DNA of 64,000 bases from Lachnospiraceae bacterium UBA2864. Lineage in GTDB: Bacteria; Bacillota; Clostridia; Lachnospirales; Lachnospiraceae. The notes beneath the pieces are model-generated. The model was given only the letters and a program-made list of their open reading frames with translations, had not been told where the DNA came from and made no database searches. Shown in pieces: positions 24,596-34,105 of this stretch; the first letter of the stretch is position 1, and each line of letters starts with the position of its first letter. The DNA is taken from the NCBI GenBank assembly GCA_002350525.1, contig DEFA01000036.1, positions 93,793 through 157,792 on the forward strand, given 5' to 3'. Both the position numbers and the translations under genes were made by a program.

Positions 24596-25564
24596 ATGGC
24601 AGGTAATGAAAAAACTACAGTTTTCGATGCATCGGAACTGAAAAAACAGAATATACTTAATATGGTCCGTTCAGCCCTACCTATCATAGGACTTTTAGCA
24701 GTGTTTTTTATCTTTAATATACTTACAAAAGGAAGTATGTGGAGCAGCAGAAAGCTTATCCTTAATCAGGTATATGTGGTACTTATATCGGCCACAGGCG
24801 TATTCTTCATAATGACAATGGGAGGACTTGATTTTTCCCAGGGCTCGATAATGGGAATCGCATCGATCGTTGTATGTAAGCTTTCCGGTGTAAATATGGC
24901 ACTCGCAGTTATAGGCGGTATTGTAGCAGGTGCTGCAATCGGTGCATTTAACGGATTCTTCTATGTAAACAGAAAGATAAAGTCATTCATCGTTACTATA
25001 TGTACAATGTTCCTTTTCAGAGGATTCATAAAGTACATGGCATCGAATTCACCGGTAGCCGCAAACATGGCAGTTTATGATTACGATACAACCGGTGTGA
25101 AGCTCGGAATAACAGTAGCGGTACTTGTAATCGGTTTCGTAGTATTCAGATATACAAAGTTTGGAATATATTTAAAGGCTATCGGTGCAGGAGAGAAAGC
25201 TGCAAAATTTGCAGGTATCCGTACCGAAAGAATGAAATTCCTTATATATGTTCTGGCAGGTGCAATTACCGGACTTGCAGCATTTATAAATATAGTTAAG
25301 AACGGTTCGGCTACGGCAAATGTCGGAAGCCAGCTCGAGACACAGATTCTCATCGCTCTTGTCCTCGGTGGTATGCCGATTTCGGGAGGAGCAAAGGTTA
25401 GATTTGAGAACATCATAGTAGGTTCGCTTCTCTATATAGTCCTCAATAACGGACTTACTATGATGGGTCTCACAACTCAGGCTATGCAGTTGATACAGGG
25501 TGTTGTATTCCTTATCTTCGTTGCAGTCTTCGCCGACAGACAGAGTCTATCGGTTATAAAGTAA
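24596..25564 (+). CDS. sugar ABC importer permease (RbsC family), second
   Basis: A 322-residue membrane protein of the same family as the gene at 22103, with the motif GGLDFSQGSIMGIASIVVC. ATG 24596 is preferred over 24590 because AAGGAGGG ends at 24589, leaving six bases. It is the last gene of the importer operon, followed by a strong terminator. Having two different permease genes on either side of the ATPase gene implies a heterodimeric channel. Confidence 0.9.
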   Translation: MAGNEKTTVFDASELKKQNILNMVRSALPIIGLLAVFFIFNILTKGSMWSSRKLILNQVYVVLISATGVFFIMTMGGLDFSQGSIMGIASIVVCKLSGVNMALAVIGGIVAGAAIGAFNGFFYVNRKIKSFIVTICTMFLFRGFIKYMASNSPVAANMAVYDYDTTGVKLGITVAVLVIGFVVFRYTKFGIYLKAIGAGEKAAKFAGIRTERMKFLIYVLAGAITGLAAFINIVKNGSATANVGSQLETQILIALVLGGMPISGGAKVRFENIIVGSLLYIVLNNGLTMMGLTTQAMQLIQGVVFLIFVAVFADRQSLSVIK

Positions 25565-25610
25565 AAACCCTTCGGACAGTTAATTCTTGTCCCTACACAT
25601 TACATCCGGG

Positions 25611-25648
25611 AATGCGGCAGTTGATGATATCGTCGACTGCCGCATTTT
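25611..25648 (+). terminator. terminator of the sugar importer operon
   Basis: AATGCGGCAGT pairs with ACTGCCGCATT, with further pairing toward the loop, and ends in TTTT. Confidence 0.9.
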
Positions 25649-25753
25649 CACATTTATGTTATAATGGGAAAGGTGCAAATTGATGATAAACCGTGAAATA
25701 TGAGGTTTGAAGAGGGTTCACTCCGGGAACGGTACGGGAGTGTTGGAGGAATT

Positions 25754-26611
25754 ATGAAATCTTATGAAGAAATGTACAATATGATACTTAATGAGGGACT
25801 CGGGGATGACAGGATCCGTGCCGTAACGATGGAAGGTTCAAATGTAACGCCGGGAGCCGCTCATGATAAATACTCTGATTTCGATGTGACGTTTTTCACG
25901 ACAGATATCAGAGCATTCACGACAGATAAGGACTATATGAAGAGATTCGGTGATATACTCATAATGCAGACTCCCGACGATTTTTATAAGGAGCCTTATG
26001 ATTATTACGGGAAGAAGAAATTTACATATCTTACTCAGTATAAGGACGGGAATCGTATAGATCTTACCTTCATCGATGTAAGTAATATCAGTGAACAAAA
26101 AAATTTTAAAGAACCCAGAACCGTACTTGTCAATAAGGATAATTATCAGGAACTTAAGAATATTGAATCAAATGAATGCTTTTTCATCAAAAAACCGGGT
26201 GAATTCGAATTCGAAAATACCGTCAACGAATTCAGATGGGTCAGCAATTATGCCACTAAAGGCTTATGCAGAGATGAATTCTTCTATGCCCGCCATGCTA
26301 TGGAAACACTTATGACGGATATGTTCATGAAGATGATAAACTGGAAGATCGGGATCGATAATGATTTTAAGGTAACTACCGGTTCGGCCTCCAAATATCT
26401 GAAGAAATATCTGTCAGAAGATGAGATGCGAAGATTTAAAGGCATATTTGCAGGCGGAGATTATGAAAGTATGTGGGATAAGCTTTTCCTCATGTATGAT
26501 TATTTTGAGGAATTATCGATATATGTTGCCGAAAAACTTTCATTTCCTCTCGATCTCGTGGAATCTCGAAATGTAAGAGATTTTATGGAACGGAGGAAAA
26601 ACGAAAGATAG
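25754..26611 (+). CDS. aminoglycoside 6-adenylyltransferase-like protein (ANT(6) family)
   Basis: A 285-residue protein with the nucleotidyltransferase signature GSNVTPGAAHDKYSDFDV. The Gly-Ser and the Asp-x-Asp residues correspond to the NTP and metal site of AadE/AadK-type enzymes. The length fits the family (about 280-290). Chromosomal members in Firmicutes may adenylate streptomycin or act on other substrates; resistance is not proved by sequence. ATG 25754 with GGAGGA four bases upstream is chosen over the earlier in-frame ATG at 25700. Confidence 0.82.
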   Translation: MKSYEEMYNMILNEGLGDDRIRAVTMEGSNVTPGAAHDKYSDFDVTFFTTDIRAFTTDKDYMKRFGDILIMQTPDDFYKEPYDYYGKKKFTYLTQYKDGNRIDLTFIDVSNISEQKNFKEPRTVLVNKDNYQELKNIESNECFFIKKPGEFEFENTVNEFRWVSNYATKGLCRDEFFYARHAMETLMTDMFMKMINWKIGIDNDFKVTTGSASKYLKKYLSEDEMRRFKGIFAGGDYESMWDKLFLMYDYFEELSIYVAEKLSFPLDLVESRNVRDFMERRKNER

Positions 26612-26643
26612 TATTAATTTTAGATTAAAAATTCAATTTAAGA

Positions 26644-26673
26644 TTGAAGTCTGAGGGCTTAATGTTGTAGTAT
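26644..26673 (+). promoter_or_regulatory. possible promoter of the PAP2 gene
   Basis: TTGAAG and TAGTAT are separated by 18 bases, about 85 bases before the start. The match is weak. Confidence 0.3.
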
Positions 26674-26758
26674 TATCCTTGTGACTGACTTTAGGGGGAG
26701 TATCGGCATTACATAAATGCGTTACTAATAATTCATTTTAATAAGAAGGGGATTAAAA

Positions 26759-27436
26759 GTGAAGAGGAAGATGAGTCGCTCGAATATGATCATCCTGGGT
26801 ATAAGCATAGTCTTTCACCTGATGACGTATTTCGGAACCAGGATTTTTACCAAAGAGTTATATCACTATGATATGACCACAAAGATTGATAATTACATTC
26901 CGGTCCTTCCGTGGACCATAATCATTTACTGGGGATGTTATCTATATTGGCTGATCAATTATCTGCTCGGATTTACTCAGGACGAAATGGAAGCCAGACA
27001 TTTCATACTTGCAGATCTTTTTGCAAAGGTTGTATGTTTTTTCTGTTTTGTATGTATTCCGACAACAAATGTCAGGCCGATAGTCATGAATACGGATATT
27101 TTTAACAGGGGACTTCTGTTTTTATATAAGCTTGATTCGGCGGACAATCTGTTCCCATCAATTCATTGCCTTACAAGCTGCTTTTCCATTATAGCTATTA
27201 GAAGACAAAGCTCGGTTCCGAAGTGGTATAAGGTGTTATCTTTTATAATAACGCTTTTTGTTTTCGTATCGGTACTTACACTGAAACAGCATGTTATAGC
27301 GGATGTTATCGGAGCAATAGTCCTTGCGGAATTCAGTTACTGGATTACGGGACTGAAGAAGAACAGAGCGACTGTTATGCAAAAGAAACCGGCAATCAAG
27401 TCATTTGTCGAAAATGTTCCTTTGGACAGAACTTAA
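26759..27436 (+). CDS. PAP2-superfamily membrane phosphatase/phosphotransferase
   Basis: A 225-residue protein with five to six membrane segments. The PAP2 signature motifs are present: an RP pair (TTNVRPIV), FPSIHCLTSC with the catalytic first His, and LKQHVIADVIGA with the second His and Asp. Likely substrates are lipid phosphates such as undecaprenyl pyrophosphate or phosphatidic acid at the membrane face. GTG 26759 is taken as start because AAGGGG lies nine bases before it; ATG 26771 is the alternative. Confidence 0.8.
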   Translation: MKRKMSRSNMIILGISIVFHLMTYFGTRIFTKELYHYDMTTKIDNYIPVLPWTIIIYWGCYLYWLINYLLGFTQDEMEARHFILADLFAKVVCFFCFVCIPTTNVRPIVMNTDIFNRGLLFLYKLDSADNLFPSIHCLTSCFSIIAIRRQSSVPKWYKVLSFIITLFVFVSVLTLKQHVIADVIGAIVLAEFSYWITGLKKNRATVMQKKPAIKSFVENVPLDRT

Positions 27437-27462
27437 AAGTTGATCAGTGATCATTAAATATA

Positions 27463-27504
27463 AAATCTTCGTATGGGTTTTCGGACCTGTACGAAGATTT
27501 TTTT
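27463..27504 (+). terminator. intrinsic terminator after the PAP2 gene
   Basis: AAATCTTCGTA pairs with TACGAAGATTT, followed by TTTT. Confidence 0.88.
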
Positions 27505-27553
27505 AATGGTTTGTGCTAATATAATTTTATTAAATTACGGAAAGGAGTCGGAT

Positions 27554-28690
27554 ATGAAATATATACATTTATCGGATCTTCACCTTGGTAAGAGGGTGAA
27601 TGAATTCTCTATGATAGAAGATCAAAGATATATTCTCAAAGAGATTCTTACGATTATAAAAGAAGAGCGTCCTGACTTTGTTATTATAGCGGGGGATGTC
27701 TATGATAAGTCCGTTCCGTCAGAGGAAGCCATGCAGCTATGGGATGAATTTCTTATAAGGCTGGCGGAGAAAAAAGTTGAAGTTTTTGCTATAAGCGGTA
27801 ATCATGACTCGGCAGTACGTTTTGCCGATCACAGCATGCTTGTGGAAAGTACGGGAATACATCTGTCTCCGACTTATAACGGGGAAGCAAAGCATTTCAC
27901 CGTCTCCGATGAATACGGAAAGGCAAATATATATCTGCTTCCTTTTATAAAGCCTGCTGTTATGCGAAGTATCTTTCCGGAGGAGACTATTTCGGATTAT
28001 ACGGATGCTGTACGAATTGCGGTAGAGCACATGGATATAGATGAGTCTGAGAGGAACATCCTTGTGGCGCATCAGTTTGTAACAGGGGCTGCAAGATGTG
28101 AATCCGAAGATGTGGTGGTAGGAGGACTCGATAATGTCGATTCATCGGTGTTTGACAAGTTTGACTATGTTGCTCTCGGACATATACACGGAAAACAGAG
28201 GATAGGAAGAGATACAGTAAGATACTGCGGAACTCCGTTAAAATATTCTTTTTCTGAGAAAGACCATGTTAAATCAGTGACAATTGTGGAAATGGGCAAG
28301 AAGGGGGAAAACGTGATAAGAGAGAGGGTTCTCACTCCTCTTCATGATATGAGAGAGATAAGAGGAGCTTATTCGGAACTCATGCTGAAAGAAAACTATG
28401 AAGGTACGGCAACCGACGATTACATACATGTAGTACTTACCGATGAGATGGATGTTCCGAATGCAATGGATAATCTACGTGTAGTATATAGAAATATCAT
28501 GAAGCTCAGCTATGATAATAAGAGAACAAGACTAAGACAGGACCTCACGAATGTTTCGGATGCTGAGATGAAAACACCGATAGAACTGTTCAGTGAATTC
28601 TATGAGAAGCAGAATAATCAGGAAATGACGGAAAGACAGAGAGAATTTGTTTCGGATTGTATCAATGTCATATGGGAGGAAAATGTATGA
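27554..28690 (+). CDS. sbcD: exonuclease SbcCD subunit D
   Basis: A 378-residue Mre11-type nuclease. The phosphoesterase motifs are present in order: SDLHLGK, AGDVYDK, GNHDS, AHQF and GHIHGKQ, which bind two manganese ions. With SbcC it cleaves DNA hairpins and trims double-strand ends. ATG 27554 has AAAGGAG seven bases before it; an in-frame start at 27473 would reach back into the terminator. The last four bases overlap sbcC. Confidence 0.95.
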   Translation: MKYIHLSDLHLGKRVNEFSMIEDQRYILKEILTIIKEERPDFVIIAGDVYDKSVPSEEAMQLWDEFLIRLAEKKVEVFAISGNHDSAVRFADHSMLVESTGIHLSPTYNGEAKHFTVSDEYGKANIYLLPFIKPAVMRSIFPEETISDYTDAVRIAVEHMDIDESERNILVAHQFVTGAARCESEDVVVGGLDNVDSSVFDKFDYVALGHIHGKQRIGRDTVRYCGTPLKYSFSEKDHVKSVTIVEMGKKGENVIRERVLTPLHDMREIRGAYSELMLKENYEGTATDDYIHVVLTDEMDVPNAMDNLRVVYRNIMKLSYDNKRTRLRQDLTNVSDAEMKTPIELFSEFYEKQNNQEMTERQREFVSDCINVIWEENV

Positions 28691-31449
28691 GACCTATAAA
28701 TATAAAAATGTCTGCATTCGGTCCTTATGCTGATGTAACCGAGATTGATGCATCCAAACTGGGTGAAAAAGGATTATATCTTATTACGGGAGATACGGGT
28801 GCGGGTAAGACAACCATATTCGATGCCATATGTTTTGTATTATTCGGAGAACCCAGCGGAAGGAACAGAGAAGTTTCCATGTTCCGTTCGAAATATGCGA
28901 GACCCGAAACCCCAACAGAAGTTGAAATGCTTTTTTCACATGCGGGTAAAGAATACTTCGTAAAAAGAAATCCTGAATATATGCGTCCTTCAAAAAAGGG
29001 AGATAAATACACAAAACAGGTTGCCGGTGCTGAACTTCATATGCCGGACGGACGGGTTATAACTAAGGTATCGGATGTAAATAAGGCGGTAGAAGAACTT
29101 CTTGGATTTAATAAGAATCAGTTTTCGCAGATGGCCATGCTTGCACAGGGTGATTTCCTAAAACTGCTCCTGGCTGATACGAAAGAGAGAATGGAGATTT
29201 TCAGGAAACTTTTTAATACTGAGCCTTATCAGAGGCTTCAGGATATGCTTCATGAAAAATATAGGGATACGGAAAGTAAAGTTTCCGATGGCAGAAAAAG
29301 TATAAAGCAATACATAAACGGTATAGAGGCAGATAAGGATGATGTGCTGTCACTTGAAGTGGAAAAAGCAAAGAAGGGAGAACTTCTTACGGATGACGTA
29401 AAGATTCTTCTTGATAAACTTATAACTAAAGATAAGTCCGTCAGGGAGAAACTTAATACGGAATCCCAAAAGATAACCCGGGAACTGGAGACGGTTAATG
29501 CTAATTTAGGTGCTGCGGGAGAACTCGAGAAAAACAAAAAGGAGATAGAAAATACACACATTTCCCTGGAAGAGAAATTAAAAGTACTTGAGCAGTATAA
29601 GATATCAGTAAGTGAGACTGAAAAAGCTTTAAAAGATAAAGCAGAACTCGAAGATGCGGCACGTAAGATAGAACATGATCTTCCTGAATATGAAAGAGCA
29701 GAAACAGTAAAGAGGGAAATAACCGTACTTGAAGAAGATATCAAAACTTTGTCAGAAAGAGTAACTGCAGGTGAAGAGAAAGTGGCTTCACTTGAAAAAC
29801 ATATCAGAGATATGAAGAACGAACTGTCTTCACTTGGAGATACAGGGGCTGAATTGGTAAAACAGAAAGGTGAGAAAGAAAGTTGTGAAGAAGCAATAGT
29901 AAAGATTGAAAAACTATCTGAAGAATACGATAAGTATGCCGCTCAGAAGATTAAGCTTACAAAAGCGCAGGAAAAGTATCGTAAAGACGATGCAGCATTT
30001 AATGAGATCAATAATATGTACGAAGCTATGGAACAGCGGTACAGAGACGGACAAGCCGGCATAATTGCTTCAAGGCTTATAGAAGGTGAACCGTGTCCGG
30101 TATGCGGTTCTGTAACACATCCGAAGAAAGCATGTCTTACGGAGGATATACCTTCAGAGGAAGCTTTGAAAGATGCTAAGCAGAAATCCGAAAAGGCACG
30201 AGGAAACAGAGAAAAGAGTTCGGAAGCTGCAAGTGGAGAGAACAAAGTATTTATTACTTTGGAAGAATCTCTCAGGAAAAATGCTCTGGATATATTAGAT
30301 ACGGATAATATAGATATACTTACCGATAGAATATCCGAAGAAAGAATAAGACTTCAGGAAAAACTCAATGATCTGCAGGAAAAAATCGGAAAAGAAGAGA
30401 AGAATCTGTCCAGAAAAAAGGAGCTGGATGAATGTATTCCGGGTGAAGAAGAAAAGCTTAAGGCTCTGAATCAGAAAGCAGATATAGATAAGAATGCCAG
30501 AACAGAAAAAGAATCCGTAAAGAAAGAGAAAGAGAGTAATCTATCAGATATAATAAATAAGCTGGCATATAAGGATAAGAAATCTGCAGAAAAGGATATG
30601 AGAAGATTCAGGGAAGATGCTGAGAAGCTCCAGTCGGCTTATGATAAAGCAAAGAATAAGTATGATGAGCAGAATAAACATGTGGAGGAACTCAGAACTA
30701 AGATAATTACACTTGAAGCGACCATTAAGAATTCCGAAGAATATGATATTGAAGAAATGCGTCATAAGCAGGAATTGCTTAACAATGAACATCAAGCAGT
30801 AGTTGATAACATAAGTGAAATATCGTCAAGGTTAAGAAACAATGAGACCGCGCTTAAAAATATAACAGAACAATCTGAGGCAATATCCGAAACGGAACGA
30901 GAACTTCAATGGATAGGAGCTCTTGCGGATACGGCAAACGGACGTCTGAAGGAAAAAGATAAGATAATGCTTGAAACCTATATTCAGACGACATATTTTG
31001 ACAGAATCATTCAGAGAGCGAATATCAGGCTTCTTAAAATGTCGGGAGCTCAGTATGAACTTATCAGAATGAAGGAATCAGCAGACGGAAGAAGTAAGAG
31101 CGGTCTGGATCTCGGAGTAATAGATCATTATAACGGTACAGAGAGAAGCGTTCGTACATTATCGGGAGGAGAATCCTTTATAGCATCTCTTTCACTTGCG
31201 CTCGGACTTTCAGATGAGATACAGGTTTCAGCCGGAGGAATCAGGATAGAAACACTATTTGTTGACGAAGGTTTCGGAACTCTTGATTCGGAGTCACTTG
31301 ATATGGCATACCGGGCACTTGCCGATCTTACCGAAGGTAACAAGCTGGTCGGTATAATATCTCATGTAGAGGAATTAAAAGACAGGATCGACAGACAGGT
31401 TGTGGTTAAAAAGGAAAAAAGCGGTGGAAGCCATATAGAGATCGTATGA
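28687..31449 (+). CDS. sbcC: exonuclease SbcCD subunit C (Rad50-like ATPase)
   Basis: A 920-residue SMC-type protein. Walker A is GDTGAGKTT near residue 35. Two long coiled-coil arms flank the zinc hook CPVC (in EGEPCPVCGS, about residue 474). The C-terminal head has the signature LSGGE, Walker B TLFVDEGFGTLD and a switch His in IISHVEEL. Its ATG lies inside the SbcD stop (ATGA overlap), which keeps the two subunits balanced. It is intact and of normal length. Confidence 0.95.
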   Translation: MRPINIKMSAFGPYADVTEIDASKLGEKGLYLITGDTGAGKTTIFDAICFVLFGEPSGRNREVSMFRSKYARPETPTEVEMLFSHAGKEYFVKRNPEYMRPSKKGDKYTKQVAGAELHMPDGRVITKVSDVNKAVEELLGFNKNQFSQMAMLAQGDFLKLLLADTKERMEIFRKLFNTEPYQRLQDMLHEKYRDTESKVSDGRKSIKQYINGIEADKDDVLSLEVEKAKKGELLTDDVKILLDKLITKDKSVREKLNTESQKITRELETVNANLGAAGELEKNKKEIENTHISLEEKLKVLEQYKISVSETEKALKDKAELEDAARKIEHDLPEYERAETVKREITVLEEDIKTLSERVTAGEEKVASLEKHIRDMKNELSSLGDTGAELVKQKGEKESCEEAIVKIEKLSEEYDKYAAQKIKLTKAQEKYRKDDAAFNEINNMYEAMEQRYRDGQAGIIASRLIEGEPCPVCGSVTHPKKACLTEDIPSEEALKDAKQKSEKARGNREKSSEAASGENKVFITLEESLRKNALDILDTDNIDILTDRISEERIRLQEKLNDLQEKIGKEEKNLSRKKELDECIPGEEEKLKALNQKADIDKNARTEKESVKKEKESNLSDIINKLAYKDKKSAEKDMRRFREDAEKLQSAYDKAKNKYDEQNKHVEELRTKIITLEATIKNSEEYDIEEMRHKQELLNNEHQAVVDNISEISSRLRNNETALKNITEQSEAISETERELQWIGALADTANGRLKEKDKIMLETYIQTTYFDRIIQRANIRLLKMSGAQYELIRMKESADGRSKSGLDLGVIDHYNGTERSVRTLSGGESFIASLSLALGLSDEIQVSAGGIRIETLFVDEGFGTLDSESLDMAYRALADLTEGNKLVGIISHVEELKDRIDRQVVVKKEKSGGSHIEIV

Positions 31450-31562
31450 TCCTTCCGTTTACGACATCATGTTAACATTTCACAACACATTTCGGATATA
31501 AACAGCATATAGGGCGTATTATATATAATGATTTTATATAATACTGAAAGAAGGAATTGGCG

Positions 31563-31901
31563 ATGTTTAAAAGTATGAGTGATTTTGCTTTATTTATCGG
31601 AGCGGTATTCTTTATATGTGCTGTTATAGCCTTAGTTATAGAAAAAGTTAGGACAAAGAGGCTGCTCAAGGTGTTCGAACAGGATAAGGATCTCATAAAG
31701 TTTTATAAAAGTAAGTGGAGCAACGAGAATTTTCGTGTTGTAGGAATTATCATAATTTGTTATCTTATTATAGCGTGTGTTGGAGCGGTATTTAAATTGA
31801 CAGCCGTTCTCATCATCGCGTCAATTGCACTTATTATCGCATATATCATTATTAATCTTAAGATGATGGCATATGTCGAAGAGAAGGTGCAAAATAAGTA
31901 A
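31563..31901 (+). CDS. small membrane protein of unknown function
   Basis: A 112-residue protein with an N-terminal membrane segment (residues 8-28), a charged cytoplasmic stretch and two close membrane segments near the C-terminus. No family was recognised. ATG 31563 fits AAGGAA six bases upstream. It precedes the two-component genes by 18 bases and may be an accessory of that system. Confidence 0.65.
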   Translation: MFKSMSDFALFIGAVFFICAVIALVIEKVRTKRLLKVFEQDKDLIKFYKSKWSNENFRVVGIIIICYLIIACVGAVFKLTAVLIIASIALIIAYIIINLKMMAYVEEKVQNK

Positions 31902-31919
31902 TAAATCGAGGAATATGTT

Positions 31920-32606
31920 TTGATAATACAGATAGTTGAAGACGATAAAGCACTCAGTGATGGTATAGAGATTACCTTGTCAGACGGAAGTAATGAGTTT
32001 AAGAAGGAGCATACCATTCTGGATGCCAGAACAGGCTTCAGGAATTACGGTGAAGAAATAGCTCTCATTATACTCGATCTAAATCTGCCTGATGGGATAG
32101 GTTATGATTATCTTAAATATGTACGTGAAAGCAGTAATGTGCCGGTGCTTATCCTGACCGCAAATGATATGGAGATGGATGAAGTTAAAGGCCTTACTAT
32201 GGGAGCGGATGATTTCCTGACAAAGCCTTTCAGTCTTGCAGTGCTTCGTGCAAGGGTAAATGCACTTATCAGAAGAAGCAGTGCAGTAAAAGAGACAAAA
32301 CCTTCAAACAGTCATATCTATACACTCGACGACATGGTTTTCGATTATGAGAAGCTTGTCTTTAAGAAAGGCGAGGAAGAACTCTTTTTAAGTGTTAACG
32401 AGCAGAGGTTATTAAAAATCTTTCTGGATAATAAGGGTATGGTACTTACACGTGATGCGCTTATCGACAGACTCTGGGGAAATGATGGAAACTTCGTTGA
32501 AGAAAATGCTCTTTCGGTTACGATAAACCGTCTCAGAAGTAAGATAGATACGGGAAAAGTTAAGCATATTAATACTGTATACGGGCAGGGATACAGATTT
32601 GAGTAG
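31920..32606 (+). CDS. OmpR-family response regulator
   Basis: A 228-residue protein. The receiver (1-115) has VEDD, the phosphoacceptor Asp in ILDLNLPDG and the conserved Lys in TKPF. The winged-helix DNA-binding domain (130-228) ends VNTVYGQGYRFE-like. Translation appears to start at TTG 31920, since GAGGA sits seven bases before it and the nearby ATG is out of frame. It pairs with the kinase 19 bases downstream and probably controls the ABC exporter genes at 34106-35987. Confidence 0.9.
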   Translation: MIIQIVEDDKALSDGIEITLSDGSNEFKKEHTILDARTGFRNYGEEIALIILDLNLPDGIGYDYLKYVRESSNVPVLILTANDMEMDEVKGLTMGADDFLTKPFSLAVLRARVNALIRRSSAVKETKPSNSHIYTLDDMVFDYEKLVFKKGEEELFLSVNEQRLLKIFLDNKGMVLTRDALIDRLWGNDGNFVEENALSVTINRLRSKIDTGKVKHINTVYGQGYRFE

Positions 32607-32625
32607 ATTACGGTAAGGTACGGAT

Positions 32626-33483
32626 ATGTTTGAAAATAAAACTATTACCAGACTTGAAGAGATGCTGGATGCAGCAATTGAGGGGCGGTTCGAAGAGGAG
32701 AGTTTTGATGAGACGAGACTATCAAGGCTCGAATCAAGATGGAAAGAATTCCTCGGTACATCGGTTTTGTCCAATAAGAATCTGGAAAATGAAAGACACA
32801 GACTGGAAGAATTCATATCGGATATATCTCATCAGACTAAAACTCCGATGACTGTAATCAAGATGTATACAGAGCTTCTTAAGGAAGAAGTATCTCTCGG
32901 AAATGATGCTTCGATTGAGAAAATCAGAAAGTATGCTGATGAGCTGAGTAAACAGAATGAGAGACTTGAATTTCTCATAGATTCTCTTACAAAGCTTTCA
33001 CGACTTGAGAACGGAACACTTGAAGTTGTAGCAAAGCATGATGAAGTCGGCCGGCTTATAAAGAATGCAATATCAGCTATTAAACCTAAAGCTTCTGCTA
33101 AGAAGATTACGATCAATTACCCGGCAGATACGGATAACAGGTCGCTTTTTGACATGAAATGGACGACAGAGGCGCTTCTTAATATCTTGGATAATGCGGT
33201 TAAGTATTCTCCGGAAGGCGGAAAGATAGATATAATCGTAGATGAATATGAGATGTATACCGCAATTCATGTTATCGATGAAGGACCTGGTATTAAAGAA
33301 GAGGATATGGCAAAGATATTCGGAAGATTTTACAGGAGCAGCGAGGTTCAGCAAGAAGAGGGCGTAGGTATAGGCCTCTATCTTTCCCGTGAGATAATCG
33401 GTAAAGAAGACGGTTATATAATGGTTGTACCAAACAACAAAAGAACAGGCGGAGAGATTATAGTATATCTGAGAAATTGTTGA
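32626..33483 (+). CDS. histidine kinase, soluble short form
   Basis: A 285-residue kinase with H-box DISHQTKTPM, N-box NILDNAVKYS and G-box motifs DEGPGI and GVGIGLYLS. There is no N-terminal membrane segment in the frame, so it is cytoplasmic or depends on a membrane partner. The stop codon is the first triplet of a perfect 20-bp inverted repeat. It is the partner of the preceding OmpR-type regulator. Confidence 0.88.
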   Translation: MFENKTITRLEEMLDAAIEGRFEEESFDETRLSRLESRWKEFLGTSVLSNKNLENERHRLEEFISDISHQTKTPMTVIKMYTELLKEEVSLGNDASIEKIRKYADELSKQNERLEFLIDSLTKLSRLENGTLEVVAKHDEVGRLIKNAISAIKPKASAKKITINYPADTDNRSLFDMKWTTEALLNILDNAVKYSPEGGKIDIIVDEYEMYTAIHVIDEGPGIKEEDMAKIFGRFYRSSEVQQEEGVGIGLYLSREIIGKEDGYIMVVPNNKRTGGEIIVYLRNC

Positions 33484-33532
33484 CAAGAAAACTTGGCATG
33501 TGATATCATATCCATGCCAAGTTTTCTTGTCA
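33481..33532 (+). terminator. perfect 20-bp inverted repeat, probably a bidirectional terminator
   Basis: Positions 33481-33500 and 33513-33532 are exact reverse complements around a 12-base loop. The left arm begins with the kinase stop codon, and the right arm ends two bases before the next gene's GGAGGA. An A-rich outer left arm and T-rich outer right arm (CTTGGCATG core plus TTTTCTT) give the form of a two-way intrinsic terminator. Confidence 0.8.
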
Positions 33533-33543
33533 TGGAGGAACGT

Positions 33544-33867
33544 ATGGAAAAAGAAGAGATTATGGCTAAAAGCCGCCTGGATAACAAAAAAAGAGATGAG
33601 ATGGAACAATATGTGTTTTATAAATCCGGTCAGGCTGCATGCGGTGCAGGGGCATTAGTGTGCGGTATTATTATGTTGCTCGATGCTGTTTTCAGTGACG
33701 GAAAGTCTATGGAGATATGGGCAATCTTTCTTGTGATGACTGGAACAATGCTCATTTTTAAATACAAGAAGCTTAAGAAAATATCTCAACTTATATTCGG
33801 TATTTCCGAACTTATAATTGCTGTTATCTTTCTTGTAATCTATGCTTATCAACTTATAAGAGGGTAA
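33544..33867 (+). CDS. small DUF-type membrane protein next to an XRE regulator
   Basis: A 107-residue protein with three predicted membrane segments in residues 25-105 and a charged N-terminus. Small membrane proteins of this shape often sit directly before short XRE-type regulators in Firmicutes. ATG 33544 follows GGAGGA. Its last base is shared with the start region of the regulator, so the two are coupled. Confidence 0.75.
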   Translation: MEKEEIMAKSRLDNKKRDEMEQYVFYKSGQAACGAGALVCGIIMLLDAVFSDGKSMEIWAIFLVMTGTMLIFKYKKLKKISQLIFGISELIIAVIFLVIYAYQLIRG

Positions 33868-33872
33868 TGCTT

Positions 33873-34079
33873 ATGGAAGATAGCCTTGTTCTGAAAAATC
33901 GTCTGAAGGAAGCAAGGACAGAGAAAGGAATATCGCAGGCTGAACTTGCTAAAATGGTTGGAGTTTCAAGAAATACCATCAGTTCCATAGAGACCGGACA
34001 GTTCAGCCCGACCGCAAAGCTTGCCCTTGTTTTATGTATTGCACTCGATAAGAAATTCGAGGAATTATTTTATTTTTAG
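33873..34079 (+). CDS. short XRE-family transcriptional regulator
   Basis: A 68-residue protein that is almost only an HTH_3 domain (LKEARTEKGISQAELAKMVG, then SRNTISSIETGQFSPTAKLA). ATG 33873 is preferred, with GAGGG eight bases upstream; ATG 33867 overlaps the previous stop. It likely regulates this small operon and the ABC exporter genes behind it. Confidence 0.88.
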   Translation: MEDSLVLKNRLKEARTEKGISQAELAKMVGVSRNTISSIETGQFSPTAKLALVLCIALDKKFEELFYF

Positions 34080-34105
34080 ATATTGGTTTAGTGGGAGAAT
34101 GTATT

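Noticed and set aside
25754..26611. ANT(6)-like gene as a mobile resistance gene
   Set aside because: There is no transposase, integron or terminal repeat around it, and its base composition resembles its neighbours, so it is probably a resident chromosomal gene.
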